Assembly (NCBI GenBank): GCA_964007875.1 | Contig: CAXGAH010000022.1 | Span: 1 to 38,038, forward strand | Direction: 5' to 3' | Length of the DNA stretch: 38,038 nucleotides | From: UBA1275 sp002323515 | GTDB lineage: Bacteria > Bacteroidota > Rhodothermia > Balneolales > Balneolaceae | Shown here: positions 25,471-32,915 of the stretch, one piece after another | How the letters are laid out: each line of letters opens with the position of its first letter | Position numbering within the stretch: position 1 is the stretch's first letter | Made by a program: the position numbers and the translations under genes | Notes under the pieces: generated by a model | Told to the model about the DNA's origin: nothing | The model's input: the letters and a program-made list of their open reading frames with translations, nothing else | Databases searched by the model: none

Positions 25471-26694
25471 TTAGTTAGTTTCGGCTACATTTCCATCCTT
25501 AATCGTGATACACAAGTGATCCGGATGATCAAAATCCACAAAATCACTAAACGCCACCGGATGGGCCGCTGTAATAAAGCTCTGGCCTTGATGTGCTTTT
25601 AAATGTTCGAGTAAAATTCGCACTCGTTCCCCATCCAAGTCACCAAATACATCGTCCAGAACCAAGAGCGGAGCGTCCTCTAATTCCTTCGTGTAATAAT
25701 CCAACTGCCCTAATTTTAAGGCAAGTGTAAACAACCGATGCTGACCTTGCGAGCCGTACCGGCGCAGCTCTACCTTGTCCAAATTAAACACAATTTCGTC
25801 CCTATGAGGCCCGACTAGGCTTTGCCCTCGCTCCAATTCCTTATCAAATTGCTCGTCCAATGCTGCTTTGAAACATTGCTCGATCCGCTCTACTCGGGTT
25901 AATGGTGTTGGGGAGTCGACCTTGGCTTTGCTCTTGGCCTGATCTGAGTCTACGGTGACCTCCTCATTTTCCTCCCATCCACGCACCATGGATTCGTAGC
26001 GCATTCCAGGCTTCATTTCTAAACCAGATATCTCGGTAAAATTAACCTGTACAAAGCGTTCAAGTTGCGTAATAACACTTGCCCGTTCATCCATTATTTT
26101 TGACCCAATTCGAACTAATTGCTCATTCCAAGGCTCTAAATAGCTTTGCATAAGGGTCTTATCAACCCGTAAAGATCCTCCTTCGGCATACTTTTGTAAT
26201 AATTTATTACGCTGACGTCGAATCTGACGGTATTCCATTAAATTTCGCAAATATGACCGGGATAATTGGCTAATGAATGCATCAATAAACACCCGCCTTT
26301 CAACTGGCCCGCCTTTGGTTAGTTGCTCGTCTTGAGGGCTCAATACCACCACAGGAACCATTCCTATGAGATCGGAGAGCTTGTCCAATGGACCTTCGTT
26401 CACGAAAATTTTCTTTCCATCTCCTCTCGAATAGCTAAGCGACAACTGAAATTTTGCCCGTATTTGACCTTGAAAATGGCCGCGAAGCAAAAATGATTTG
26501 GTGTCCTGTTTAACCACATGAGAATCTGAGCTAGTGACAAAACTTCGAGACATACACAGATAATGAATGGCATCTACAATGGAGGTCTTTCCCGCGCCAT
26601 TTGGACCAATGAGGACGTTGATATAGGGTGCCCAGGTCACCTTGGTATGCGTATGATTCCGGAAATGAAATAATTCTATTTCGTGAATACGCAT
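25471..26694 (-). CDS. recF: DNA replication and repair protein RecF
   Basis: The 407-residue SMC-like ATPase is RecF, which helps load RecA at single-stranded gaps. The N-terminus reads MRIHEIELFHFRNH, with Walker A GPNGAGKT at 30-37. The ABC signature lies in GSQGQHRLFTLALKLGQ and Walker B in PLLVLDDVFGDLDGERV near the C-terminus. A charged insert with DSDQAKSKAKVDS (around 270-285) makes it longer than the usual 360-370 residues and looks like a lineage-specific loop. It is 12 bp downstream of the secreted nuclease gene and 11 bp upstream of the DUF721 gene, so co-transcription is likely. It is 6 kb from dnaA rather than beside dnaN, which is not in the window. Confidence 0.94.
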   Translation of the reverse strand: MRIHEIELFHFRNHTHTKVTWAPYINVLIGPNGAGKTSIVDAIHYLCMSRSFVTSSDSHVVKQDTKSFLLRGHFQGQIRAKFQLSLSYSRGDGKKIFVNEGPLDKLSDLIGMVPVVVLSPQDEQLTKGGPVERRVFIDAFISQLSRSYLRNLMEYRQIRRQRNKLLQKYAEGGSLRVDKTLMQSYLEPWNEQLVRIGSKIMDERASVITQLERFVQVNFTEISGLEMKPGMRYESMVRGWEENEEVTVDSDQAKSKAKVDSPTPLTRVERIEQCFKAALDEQFDKELERGQSLVGPHRDEIVFNLDKVELRRYGSQGQHRLFTLALKLGQLDYYTKELEDAPLLVLDDVFGDLDGERVRILLEHLKAHQGQSFITAAHPVAFSDFVDFDHPDHLCITIKDGNVAETN

Positions 26695-26706
26695 CAGCTA
26701 CCCCAA

Positions 26707-27831
26707 TTATTTAATCAAGGTCATTCTGCGGGTAAACGAAGCTTCTCCTGAGAGTTGTTCAAGTCTGTAATAGTAAATGCCTGACGGTAAATGCGCCGCA
26801 TCGAAAGCAACGCGATGCCAACCAGCCGCTCGCTGACCATCTGCTAACACCGCAACACGCTGACCTAACATAGTAAAAATCATTAGTCGAATGTGTTCAG
26901 AGCTCGTTAGCTCAAAAGAAATAGTTGTACTCGGGTTAAAGGGATTTGGGTAATTCTGCAGTAAATGAATTTCTTTTTGGGCCTGGTCGAAGTCCTGCTG
27001 CCTAGTGTATTCTGCTGCTACGGCTTGTCCCCCAAAATAAGCCCGTTCCACTAGGGTAGAATCATGCACAAAAGGATTTCTATTTCCCTGTGCCTGTTCG
27101 GCCCCTAAGCTCCGGTTCCATTCCGCCTCATCTACTGGATCTAGTTTATGCCAATCAAACAGCACATCTTTCATTCCATTGAAAAAGGAGACATCGTCTT
27201 TAACCACCGCTCTGGTTTGATAAACCGACCAAAAATAGAAGATGGCTCGCGCAACATTCCCTTTAAAATCTTCCCGTGGCTCAAAAGCTCTACCATTGTC
27301 CAATTCACTGTGCAAATCAATATTTGCCGAGGGTATTCCACTCGATTCGCCCGATAAATAAAACCACTTATCGGCTTCATTGTCAGGTATCTCATCGAAT
27401 GGATAATTAGAACGAGCCGAATTTGCTTCTACTCGAGTGGGAAATAAATGATGAATATCGCCCCGCATGGGTTCATCTCTGTCAAATAATCCTTGCGGCC
27501 AAACGTGCTCGGTGTTAATGCCTTTGTTAAATGCATCGGTTCTATTATTACTGGTAATTGTATAACCGGTATATACCCCAATAATTTGCCCATTCACATT
27601 ATCAATAGAGCCATACATCTGATCTCTGGCGCCGTTATAACCTAGGGTATTGCTTACTGCGTATTCCTGAAGAATGAATTGTTGCAGGTTCTCACCCGTG
27701 AGATTGGGCGCGATATATTCCTGCGGACGCTGCTGAGCCTGTAACGAATTTGAACTTAGCCAATTTGGACTTAGCAAAATTAGACTCAGCGAAAATCCCA
27801 GAAAAAAAACTACCCTTGAAAAAAGACGCAT
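26707..27831 (-). CDS. Secreted endonuclease I-family nuclease with T9SS sorting domain
   Basis: This 374-residue protein has a signal peptide (about 1-33, ending SLQAQ). Its endonuclease I (EndA/NucM-like) domain carries the three family blocks: NTEHVWPQ (106-113), DIHHLFPTR (125-133) and NSARSNYPF (137-145), the His-Asn-metal active-site region. The last 85 residues are a T9SS type A sorting domain starting LLQNYPNPFNPST and ending MTLIK. It should degrade extracellular DNA or RNA for phosphate, nucleosides or biofilm loosening. The start codon is set by AGGAG that overlaps the enolase stop region 9 bp upstream. A secreted nuclease tucked between eno and recF is unexpected. Confidence 0.9.
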   Translation of the reverse strand: MRLFSRVVFFLGFSLSLILLSPNWLSSNSLQAQQRPQEYIAPNLTGENLQQFILQEYAVSNTLGYNGARDQMYGSIDNVNGQIIGVYTGYTITSNNRTDAFNKGINTEHVWPQGLFDRDEPMRGDIHHLFPTRVEANSARSNYPFDEIPDNEADKWFYLSGESSGIPSANIDLHSELDNGRAFEPREDFKGNVARAIFYFWSVYQTRAVVKDDVSFFNGMKDVLFDWHKLDPVDEAEWNRSLGAEQAQGNRNPFVHDSTLVERAYFGGQAVAAEYTRQQDFDQAQKEIHLLQNYPNPFNPSTTISFELTSSEHIRLMIFTMLGQRVAVLADGQRAAGWHRVAFDAAHLPSGIYYYRLEQLSGEASFTRRMTLIK

Positions 27832-27840
27832 TCTTATCTC

Positions 27841-29127
27841 CTAGAGTCCAAATGCGTCATGTCCAAGAAACAGCGCCGAATCTCCCAGCTCTTCCTCGAT
27901 TCGGAGAAGCTGGTTGTATTTTGCAATACGGTCGGTACGTGACATCGATCCTGTTTTAATCTGTCCCGCGTTGGTTGCCACGGATAAATCGGCAATAGTG
28001 ACATCTTCGGTTTCGCCCGAACGGTGTGATATAACGGCGGTGTAGGAATTCTTATGAGCCATTTCAATGGCATCTAAGGTTTCGGTTAACGTACCAATCT
28101 GGTTCACTTTAATTAAAATAGAGTTGGCTATATTGTCTTCAATTCCACGAGAAAGTCGCTCGGTATTGGTTACAAATAAATCATCACCAACGAGTTGAAC
28201 TTTATCTCCGATGGCATCGGTAAGTTTTTTCCATGCATCCCAGTCGTCTTCAGCCATTCCATCTTCAATGGAAATGATGGGGTATTTATCCACCCAGTTG
28301 CTCCAAAATTCAACCATCGCATCGGTGTCTTTCTTTGAGCCATCACTCCATCTAAATTCATACAAGCCAGTCTTTGCATTATAAAACTCTGAGGTAGCCG
28401 GATCTAAGGCGATTAATACATCTTCCTTTGGTATATATCCTGCTTTTTCAATGGCTTCCATGATGACTTCCAGTGCCTCTTCATTAGACTTAAGATTCGG
28501 TGCAAATCCACCTTCATCACCCACTGCGGTACTGTATCCTTTACCTGCTAATACTTTCTTTAGCGTATGAAAAATTTCAGCGCCTATTTGTAAGGCATGC
28601 GAAAAGGATTCCGCACCCGCGGGGATAATCATGAACTCCTGTAAATCTACGCTATTGCCAGCATGCGAGCCTCCGTTGATAATATTCATCATAGGCAGTG
28701 GTAATACTTTGGCGTTTACCCCACCTACGTATCTCCAAAGAGGTAAACCCACTTCATTTGCAGCAGCTTTGGCTATGGCTAGGGAAACCCCTAAAATAGC
28801 ATTAGCACCTAACTTAGCTTTATTCGGAGTGCCATCTAATTCGATAAGTAACGCATCCAATTCGGTTTGATTGAAAACCGGTAGCCCCAGAAGTTCCTCT
28901 GCAATAATTGAATTCACGTTTTCTACCGCTTGCGCTACTCCCTTTCCAAGAAACACATCCGAATCTCCATCACGCAACTCAACGGCTTCAAACTCGCCCG
29001 TAGAGGCTCCAGAGGGAACAGCTGCACGCCCCATATTTCCGGTATCCAGTATAACATCCACCTCTACAGTGGGGTTTCCACGCGAATCAATGATCTGGCG
29101 GGCTACAATATCTTCAATAAAACTCAT
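27841..29127 (-). CDS. eno: Enolase
   Basis: The 428-residue enolase interconverts 2-phosphoglycerate and phosphoenolpyruvate. I place the start at the ATG at 29127 because MSFIEDIVARQIIDSRGNPT is the standard enolase N-terminus and an AAGGAG site lies seven bases upstream. The frame is open further upstream, but that stretch does not look like enolase. Conserved parts include the SGASTGEFE loop (39-47), MMNIINGGSHAGNSVDLQEF (147-166), the GDEGGFAPNL segment, SIEDGMAEDDW, and the C-terminal signature ILIKVNQIGTLTET. Length and motifs are complete. It heads a tight leftward series with the secreted nuclease, recF and the DUF721 gene, so the recF expression probably follows the eno promoter in the 29128-29292 divergent region. 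Confidence 0.96.
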   Translation of the reverse strand: MSFIEDIVARQIIDSRGNPTVEVDVILDTGNMGRAAVPSGASTGEFEAVELRDGDSDVFLGKGVAQAVENVNSIIAEELLGLPVFNQTELDALLIELDGTPNKAKLGANAILGVSLAIAKAAANEVGLPLWRYVGGVNAKVLPLPMMNIINGGSHAGNSVDLQEFMIIPAGAESFSHALQIGAEIFHTLKKVLAGKGYSTAVGDEGGFAPNLKSNEEALEVIMEAIEKAGYIPKEDVLIALDPATSEFYNAKTGLYEFRWSDGSKKDTDAMVEFWSNWVDKYPIISIEDGMAEDDWDAWKKLTDAIGDKVQLVGDDLFVTNTERLSRGIEDNIANSILIKVNQIGTLTETLDAIEMAHKNSYTAVISHRSGETEDVTIADLSVATNAGQIKTGSMSRTDRIAKYNQLLRIEEELGDSALFLGHDAFGL

Positions 29128-29292
29128 AATAACTCCTTTGGTTGGTTCGATAAGTGCATCCCTAAAGGTACTAGGATTTACGCTTAGCATAAAGCGCGAA
29201 TGCGAATAGTTTTCGTACCTTAATACGCTTGCATTCAAAATCGATGCGCATGCTCTCAAAAACTTCAAATTTTAGCAAAAACACCTCTAATT

Positions 29293-29979
29293 ATGTCCCT
29301 TCACCCTTGGATTATTCTTTTCGATATCGACGGAACCTTGCTTACAGTAGACCGTACGTTCAACCGCCCCTTGCTCAGAAGCATCATTGATGAGTTACAT
29401 ATCGACTACCCAGACATGGAAAAAGACCCCTTTTCAGGGAGAACGGACTTCGATATCATTTCATCCTTTTTAGTCCATCATGACAACCAAGAAGAGCTTT
29501 ACCAAGACTTCAAAGCTCTATATCTAGAGCGTCTATCTGAGGAAATCCAAGAATATCATGTACTTCGGCACGCCTATGTAAATGAGGCATTGGAATATTT
29601 TTCGGGTCCCACCTTCATCAGAGGGCTCCTCACTGGTAACTATCCAGAAGCCGCCGTAACAAAATTGCGCGCAGCAAACATCCATCAAGAGTTTAGTTTT
29701 GGAGCTTTTGGCGAATTTCACTCCGACCGAAACATGCTTCCTCAACTTGCGCTCGAGCACATTCAAGACTCTCTGGCCGTTACACCCGATCCCCAGCGAT
29801 TCCTCATCATTGGGGACACACCGCGTGACGTAATTTGCGCAAAAAGCGCCCACATGAAGTGCATAGCTGTCACAACTGGGAAATTTTCGCAAGAAGAATT
29901 AGCCGAGTATGAACCTGATATAATCATCGATTCCCTGGCTCATCCAGCAGACTGGTTCCAAAGAATTACTACTGGTTGA
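29293..29979 (+). CDS. HAD-superfamily hydrolase (phosphoglycolate phosphatase-like)
   Basis: The 228-residue protein has the HAD motifs in order. Motif I is FDIDGTLL with the nucleophile aspartate at residue 11 and the acid aspartate at 13. Motif II is the LLTGN stretch near residue 116, motif III is a lysine in the TKLRAANI region, and motif IV is IIGDTPRDV (about 175-183). The alpha-helical cap lies between motifs I and II as in the phosphoglycolate phosphatase/beta-phosphoglucomutase subgroup. The substrate is probably a small phosphate ester but cannot be told. It is divergent from eno and converges on the unknown envelope protein gene with 30 bp between stops and no evident terminator hairpin. 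Confidence 0.85.
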   Translation: MSLHPWIILFDIDGTLLTVDRTFNRPLLRSIIDELHIDYPDMEKDPFSGRTDFDIISSFLVHHDNQEELYQDFKALYLERLSEEIQEYHVLRHAYVNEALEYFSGPTFIRGLLTGNYPEAAVTKLRAANIHQEFSFGAFGEFHSDRNMLPQLALEHIQDSLAVTPDPQRFLIIGDTPRDVICAKSAHMKCIAVTTGKFSQEELAEYEPDIIIDSLAHPADWFQRITTG

Positions 29980-30009
29980 TATACACCCAAGTCGTGGCTA
30001 AATACTGGC

Positions 30010-30912
30010 TTAATCCCGCGCCCACATCTTACCAAACACAAAAGTAATCTGAATAGAACCTAAGAAATTCACAGGATCGTTAGAACGCTCGTAGGCATCT
30101 GGAATTTGATCTTGATCAACATCTACAATGACCCCGTTTGAGCGTAGTGGTTCAAAAGGCTCCATGATTTGTATCCCATTGGGCATGTAATAGAAGGTAT
30201 AGCCAAATTGAAAACTTTGAAGCTGTGCAAAGTTGTCCCCAAAATCGATGCCCAACACCCATTCACCTGTCATTGCAAGGGTTGTTTCGAGCTCATTCCA
30301 ACTCTGAAACACATCATTCACTGGTTCATAGACCAAAAACTCATTTACATTTGCTTCGCGAAAACCGTTTTCATTATAATCTTCAAAATAAGGCAACACA
30401 AACATCATCGCCCCGCCCAAGCTAACCGAACTGTGCACCCGGAAATTGTCGGTAATTTGATTCGGGAAAAATCGTTTCTTGAGCCCCAAGGTTAGAGGAG
30501 TACTCAAGACGCGTTTGAATTTACTTGGCACTACTCGGTTTCCAAAATAGTAATCAATGTACGTCTGTTCACTTGGATCTCGTACTCCACTCAAGCTTAG
30601 ACTTACTAAGGCTTCAGTGTAGGGTCGTAACGAACGTCGGTATTGCGCTCCAAGTTGGAGGCCAAAATCATTTAACCCGATTCGAACACCTAATCCTGAA
30701 CGATAGCCTTCGTCAAACAAATTGAGAGTAACATTTATACCTTCCAATTCAGGCTCACCAAATACGTACTCCTGCGCATTTTCGTTCGTCTGAGTCTGAG
30801 CTAATGATTGTTGAGACGCAAACACACTTAACAACAATCCTACTATACATACCGAAAATAAAATAGGAACGGAAGTTGAGAGTCGTGAGTAAACTATTTT
30901 TGCTGTTAGCAT
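30010..30912 (-). CDS. Unknown secreted, probably outer-membrane protein
   Basis: I do not recognise the family. I chose the ATG at 30912 (300 residues), where a good signal peptide begins (MLTAKIVYSRL, a hydrophobic core, then SLAQTQ); an upstream in-frame ATG at 30957 would add 15 residues ahead of it. The mature part has alternating polar/aromatic strands such as GLGVRIGLNDFGLQLGAQY and LQSFQFGYTFYYMPNG, and it ends in a strand-like IQITFVFGKMW. These features suggest an outer-membrane beta-barrel. A DVDQDQIPDAYER segment near the C-terminus resembles a calcium-binding loop of the thrombospondin type 3 kind. Conserved neighbours give no functional hint. Confidence 0.55.
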   Translation of the reverse strand: MLTAKIVYSRLSTSVPILFSVCIVGLLLSVFASQQSLAQTQTNENAQEYVFGEPELEGINVTLNLFDEGYRSGLGVRIGLNDFGLQLGAQYRRSLRPYTEALVSLSLSGVRDPSEQTYIDYYFGNRVVPSKFKRVLSTPLTLGLKKRFFPNQITDNFRVHSSVSLGGAMMFVLPYFEDYNENGFREANVNEFLVYEPVNDVFQSWNELETTLAMTGEWVLGIDFGDNFAQLQSFQFGYTFYYMPNGIQIMEPFEPLRSNGVIVDVDQDQIPDAYERSNDPVNFLGSIQITFVFGKMWARD

Positions 30913-31048
30913 TTCAAAAAATAGAGTTAGATGGAAATCTCGAAGCGAAAAAAGCATATACTGCTTTCTTATGTTTGAACTAAAGAAACACTCCTGATAA
31001 GTTAATAGTTTAAAAGATCAAAGAATAAACGAAAAAAAATAGAATTTC

Positions 31049-31100
31049 TTATTGCCTTAAATACAGAACATGTTATTTTTTAACGGAAAATAGGCAATAA
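31049..31100. promoter_or_regulatory. Nine-bp inverted repeat enclosing an AACATGTT palindrome in a divergent promoter region
   Basis: TTATTGCCT (31049-31057) and AGGCAATAA (31092-31100) are exact reverse complements across 34 bases, and the loop contains the palindrome AACATGTT (31067-31074). The site lies between the divergent starts of the envelope protein gene and the small gene upstream of prmC. It could be an operator with two half-sites or an RNA hairpin. No regulator family is recognised. Confidence 0.35.
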
Positions 31101-31196
31101 CCGACAGCAACTTTATTTTAAGCTACAATTGGTTTATTCTACGCCATCGAAAAAAAATACAGCGCACGTTTATTGTCTTTCAGAAAACCTAGTGGA

Positions 31197-31583
31197 ATGA
31201 ATTCTCACAATACCTTTCTTATTTATGGCCCTTCGGCAACGTTACTCCGAATGGCTTCCAAATTATTTGAAAAGCACAAGCCCAAGTTTTTACATACTCG
31301 CAGCTTTGATGAACTCAAGCATACCCAATATGTCGCAGTTTACGAAGAGTATGAAAAACAAATCAACTCCAGTGTCACCCTAACATGCATTGTGGAAAGT
31401 AACCCAAAGCAAACCAAGATCATCCTTAAAAAAACCGGCGGACGTATGGGTTTTAGAGGTAGCTCACTATACGAAGAGCGAAGCATGGATTCCCTAGTGA
31501 ATGATTTCATATTTGATTTTGGAAAGCGCTACGGCTTAACCGTACAAGAAGAAAAAGTTTCTGACGCTATCGGCGACGAATAA
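31197..31583 (+). CDS. Small conserved-looking protein of unknown function upstream of prmC
   Basis: This frame encodes 128 residues from the ATG at 31197, which has AGTGGA just upstream; a TTG at 31173 in the same frame is the alternative. I do not recognise the family. It is soluble, has no signal peptide and no cysteine pattern, and is basic in the first half (KLFEKHKPKFLHTR) with beta-strand-like stretches SVTLTCIVES and TKIILKKTGG. Its stop codon overlaps the prmC start as TAATG, a sign of translational coupling. It may therefore be functionally tied to ribosome release-factor modification, but that is inference from position only. Confidence 0.65.
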   Translation: MNSHNTFLIYGPSATLLRMASKLFEKHKPKFLHTRSFDELKHTQYVAVYEEYEKQINSSVTLTCIVESNPKQTKIILKKTGGRMGFRGSSLYEERSMDSLVNDFIFDFGKRYGLTVQEEKVSDAIGDE

Positions 31584-32461
31584 TGCAAGATAGGTCATGG
31601 ACGGTCCTCAGTATATTGGACTGGGGCACGGAATACTTTAAGCAAAAAGAGGTTCGCAATCCGCGATTTAGCATCGAGTGGTTGTTATCTCATGTGTTAG
31701 AAGTAAAACGCCTAGAATTGTATTTACTTTTTGAGCGCCCCCTCCACTCCACAGAATTAGAGCACCTACGTCCGATGGTTCAACGTCGCGGGAAACATGA
31801 ACCACTACAGTACATAACGGGCAAGGTAGATTTTTTCGGAATCGAACTATCGGTGGCTTCTGGGGTTTTAATCCCAAGGCCGGAGACCGAAGAGCTAGTT
31901 GAATATATTCTAGCCTCGCATGACAAAGATGCCCCTAAAAAACTAATCGACATAGGAACCGGCTCTGGCTGCATTGCCTTAGCCATAAAAAAGGAACGAC
32001 CTAACTGGGAAGTATGGGCTACCGACCTCTCCGAATCCGCCCTGCGAGTCGCCCAACAAAACGGAAATGAAATCGGATTACAAGTGCATTGGTTTCAGGA
32101 TAATGTTTTTGCCCCAGAGTTATTGCGCCATCATCCCGAGCTTGCACACTCATATGATATTTTAGTTTCTAATCCTCCCTACATACTCAAAGAGGAATGG
32201 GAAGCCTTAGATCGAGAAGTACGTGAGTTCGAGCCAGAAGAAGCTCTGTTTTGTTGCTCTACCCATCGTATGTATTCCGCACTTGTCGAACATGCAAGGT
32301 CCCTGCTCCTTCCACACCATTCTCAGATGTACTTTGAGGTTCACGAACAGTATGCCAATGAGGTTCAGAATATTTCAAAAGACTACGGATTCACCGCAGA
32401 AACTCGTCACGATTTAGCGGGTAAAGATCGGTTCGTAACAAGCACTCTTAGCTCATCCTAA
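31583..32461 (+). CDS. prmC: Peptide chain release factor N5-glutamine methyltransferase
   Basis: The 292-residue protein is PrmC (HemK), which methylates the glutamine of the GGQ motif in release factors RF1 and RF2 using S-adenosylmethionine. The N-terminal helical domain spans 1-90. The SAM-binding motif is DIGTGSGCIALAI (123-135) and the catalytic NPPY is at 197-200 within YDILVSNPPYI. The segment IPRPETEELVE (98-108) is also diagnostic. The ATG overlaps the stop codon of the preceding small gene (TAATG). It is followed by the likely origin region and then dnaA. Cytoplasmic. Assignment is firm. Confidence 0.93.
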   Translation: MQDRSWTVLSILDWGTEYFKQKEVRNPRFSIEWLLSHVLEVKRLELYLLFERPLHSTELEHLRPMVQRRGKHEPLQYITGKVDFFGIELSVASGVLIPRPETEELVEYILASHDKDAPKKLIDIGTGSGCIALAIKKERPNWEVWATDLSESALRVAQQNGNEIGLQVHWFQDNVFAPELLRHHPELAHSYDILVSNPPYILKEEWEALDREVREFEPEEALFCCSTHRMYSALVEHARSLLLPHHSQMYFEVHEQYANEVQNISKDYGFTAETRHDLAGKDRFVTSTLSSS

Positions 32462-32487
32462 AATGAGCCAAGCTGGCTGGGTCATTT
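32461..32487 (+). terminator. Hairpin directly after the prmC stop codon
   Basis: AAATGA (32461-32466) pairs with TCATTT (32482-32487), and inside it GCCA pairs with TGGC around a three-base loop, with a four-base bulge on the right arm. No T-run follows, so an intrinsic terminator is only possible. It marks the left border of the long non-coding stretch before dnaA. Confidence 0.35.
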
Positions 32488-32569
32488 AGCTACATCACAT
32501 TCTTCACTAAGCGCCATAAATTACTCTCTAACAAAGGACTCAAAAAGAATTTCATGATTTGCAAAAAAA

Positions 32570-32578
32570 TGTGGATAA
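32570..32578 (-). promoter_or_regulatory. DnaA box 1
   Basis: TGTGGATAA, the complement of the consensus TTATCCACA, is a perfect match. It continues as TGTGGATAACTTGTTGAAAAG. Confidence 0.75.
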
Positions 32579-32733
32579 CTTGTTGAAAAGTACTCGAAAA
32601 AATTCTAGCCTTAACGAAAACTATGAAAACAACCTTGTTAAGGCAATATTACCCCAATATTACCTGTCTTACTAAGTTTACAGTTGACTCAATATAAATA
32701 CTGTTTTATATAGCTTTAAGGCTAATTATAAAC

Positions 32734-32742
32734 TGTGGATAA
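32734..32742 (-). promoter_or_regulatory. DnaA box 2
   Basis: This is a perfect TGTGGATAA, followed by CTTCAACAAG. It sits at the right edge of the most AT-rich part and five bases before the first TAGCTAA repeat unit. Confidence 0.75.
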
Positions 32743-32832
32743 CTTCAACAAGTAGCTAACGATTAGGTTTGACAAGTAGCTAAATTATCATCATTTTCAA
32801 TCCAAGAAAAAATCGCGCTAAATAGCTAAATA

Positions 32833-32841
32833 TGTGGATAA
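32833..32841 (-). promoter_or_regulatory. DnaA box 3
   Basis: This is a perfect TGTGGATAA three bases after the third TAGCTAA element and 75 bp before the dnaA start codon. Its position also suits autoregulation of dnaA. Confidence 0.75.
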
Positions 32842-32915
32842 CTCTAAAAAAGCGCAGACGGAGTAGATGAAACATGGATTTAATGATGTATATAACGTGT
32901 AGGAGGTCTTAAGCA

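Larger units (their letters stand above)
32462..32915. other. Probable chromosomal replication origin (oriC) upstream of dnaA
   Basis: This 454-bp AT-rich stretch has no ORF and lies directly before dnaA. It contains three identical consensus DnaA boxes in the same orientation (TGTGGATAA at 32570-32578, 32734-32742 and 32833-32841). A 12-bp direct repeat ACAAGTAGCTAA occurs at 32748-32759 and 32772-32783, with a third TAGCTAA at 32823-32829. A tandem CAATATTACC pair lies at 32644-32653 and 32655-32664. An almost GC-free segment at 32688-32732 is a candidate unwinding element. Genes are mostly leftward to the left and rightward to the right of it. The boxes could alternatively serve only dnaA autoregulation. 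Confidence 0.7.

Noticed and set aside
28280..28292. TTATCCACC, a near DnaA box
   Set aside because: It lies inside the enolase coding sequence, has one mismatch and no partner boxes nearby.
28871..29209. Plus-strand frame of 112 codons opposite the eno start
   Set aside because: It mirrors the conserved enolase N-terminus, has no ribosome site and no recognisable product.
27841..29268. Enolase with a 47-residue N-terminal extension
   Set aside because: The extension does not resemble enolase, and AAGGAG plus the standard N-terminus MSFIEDI mark the ATG at 29127 as the start.
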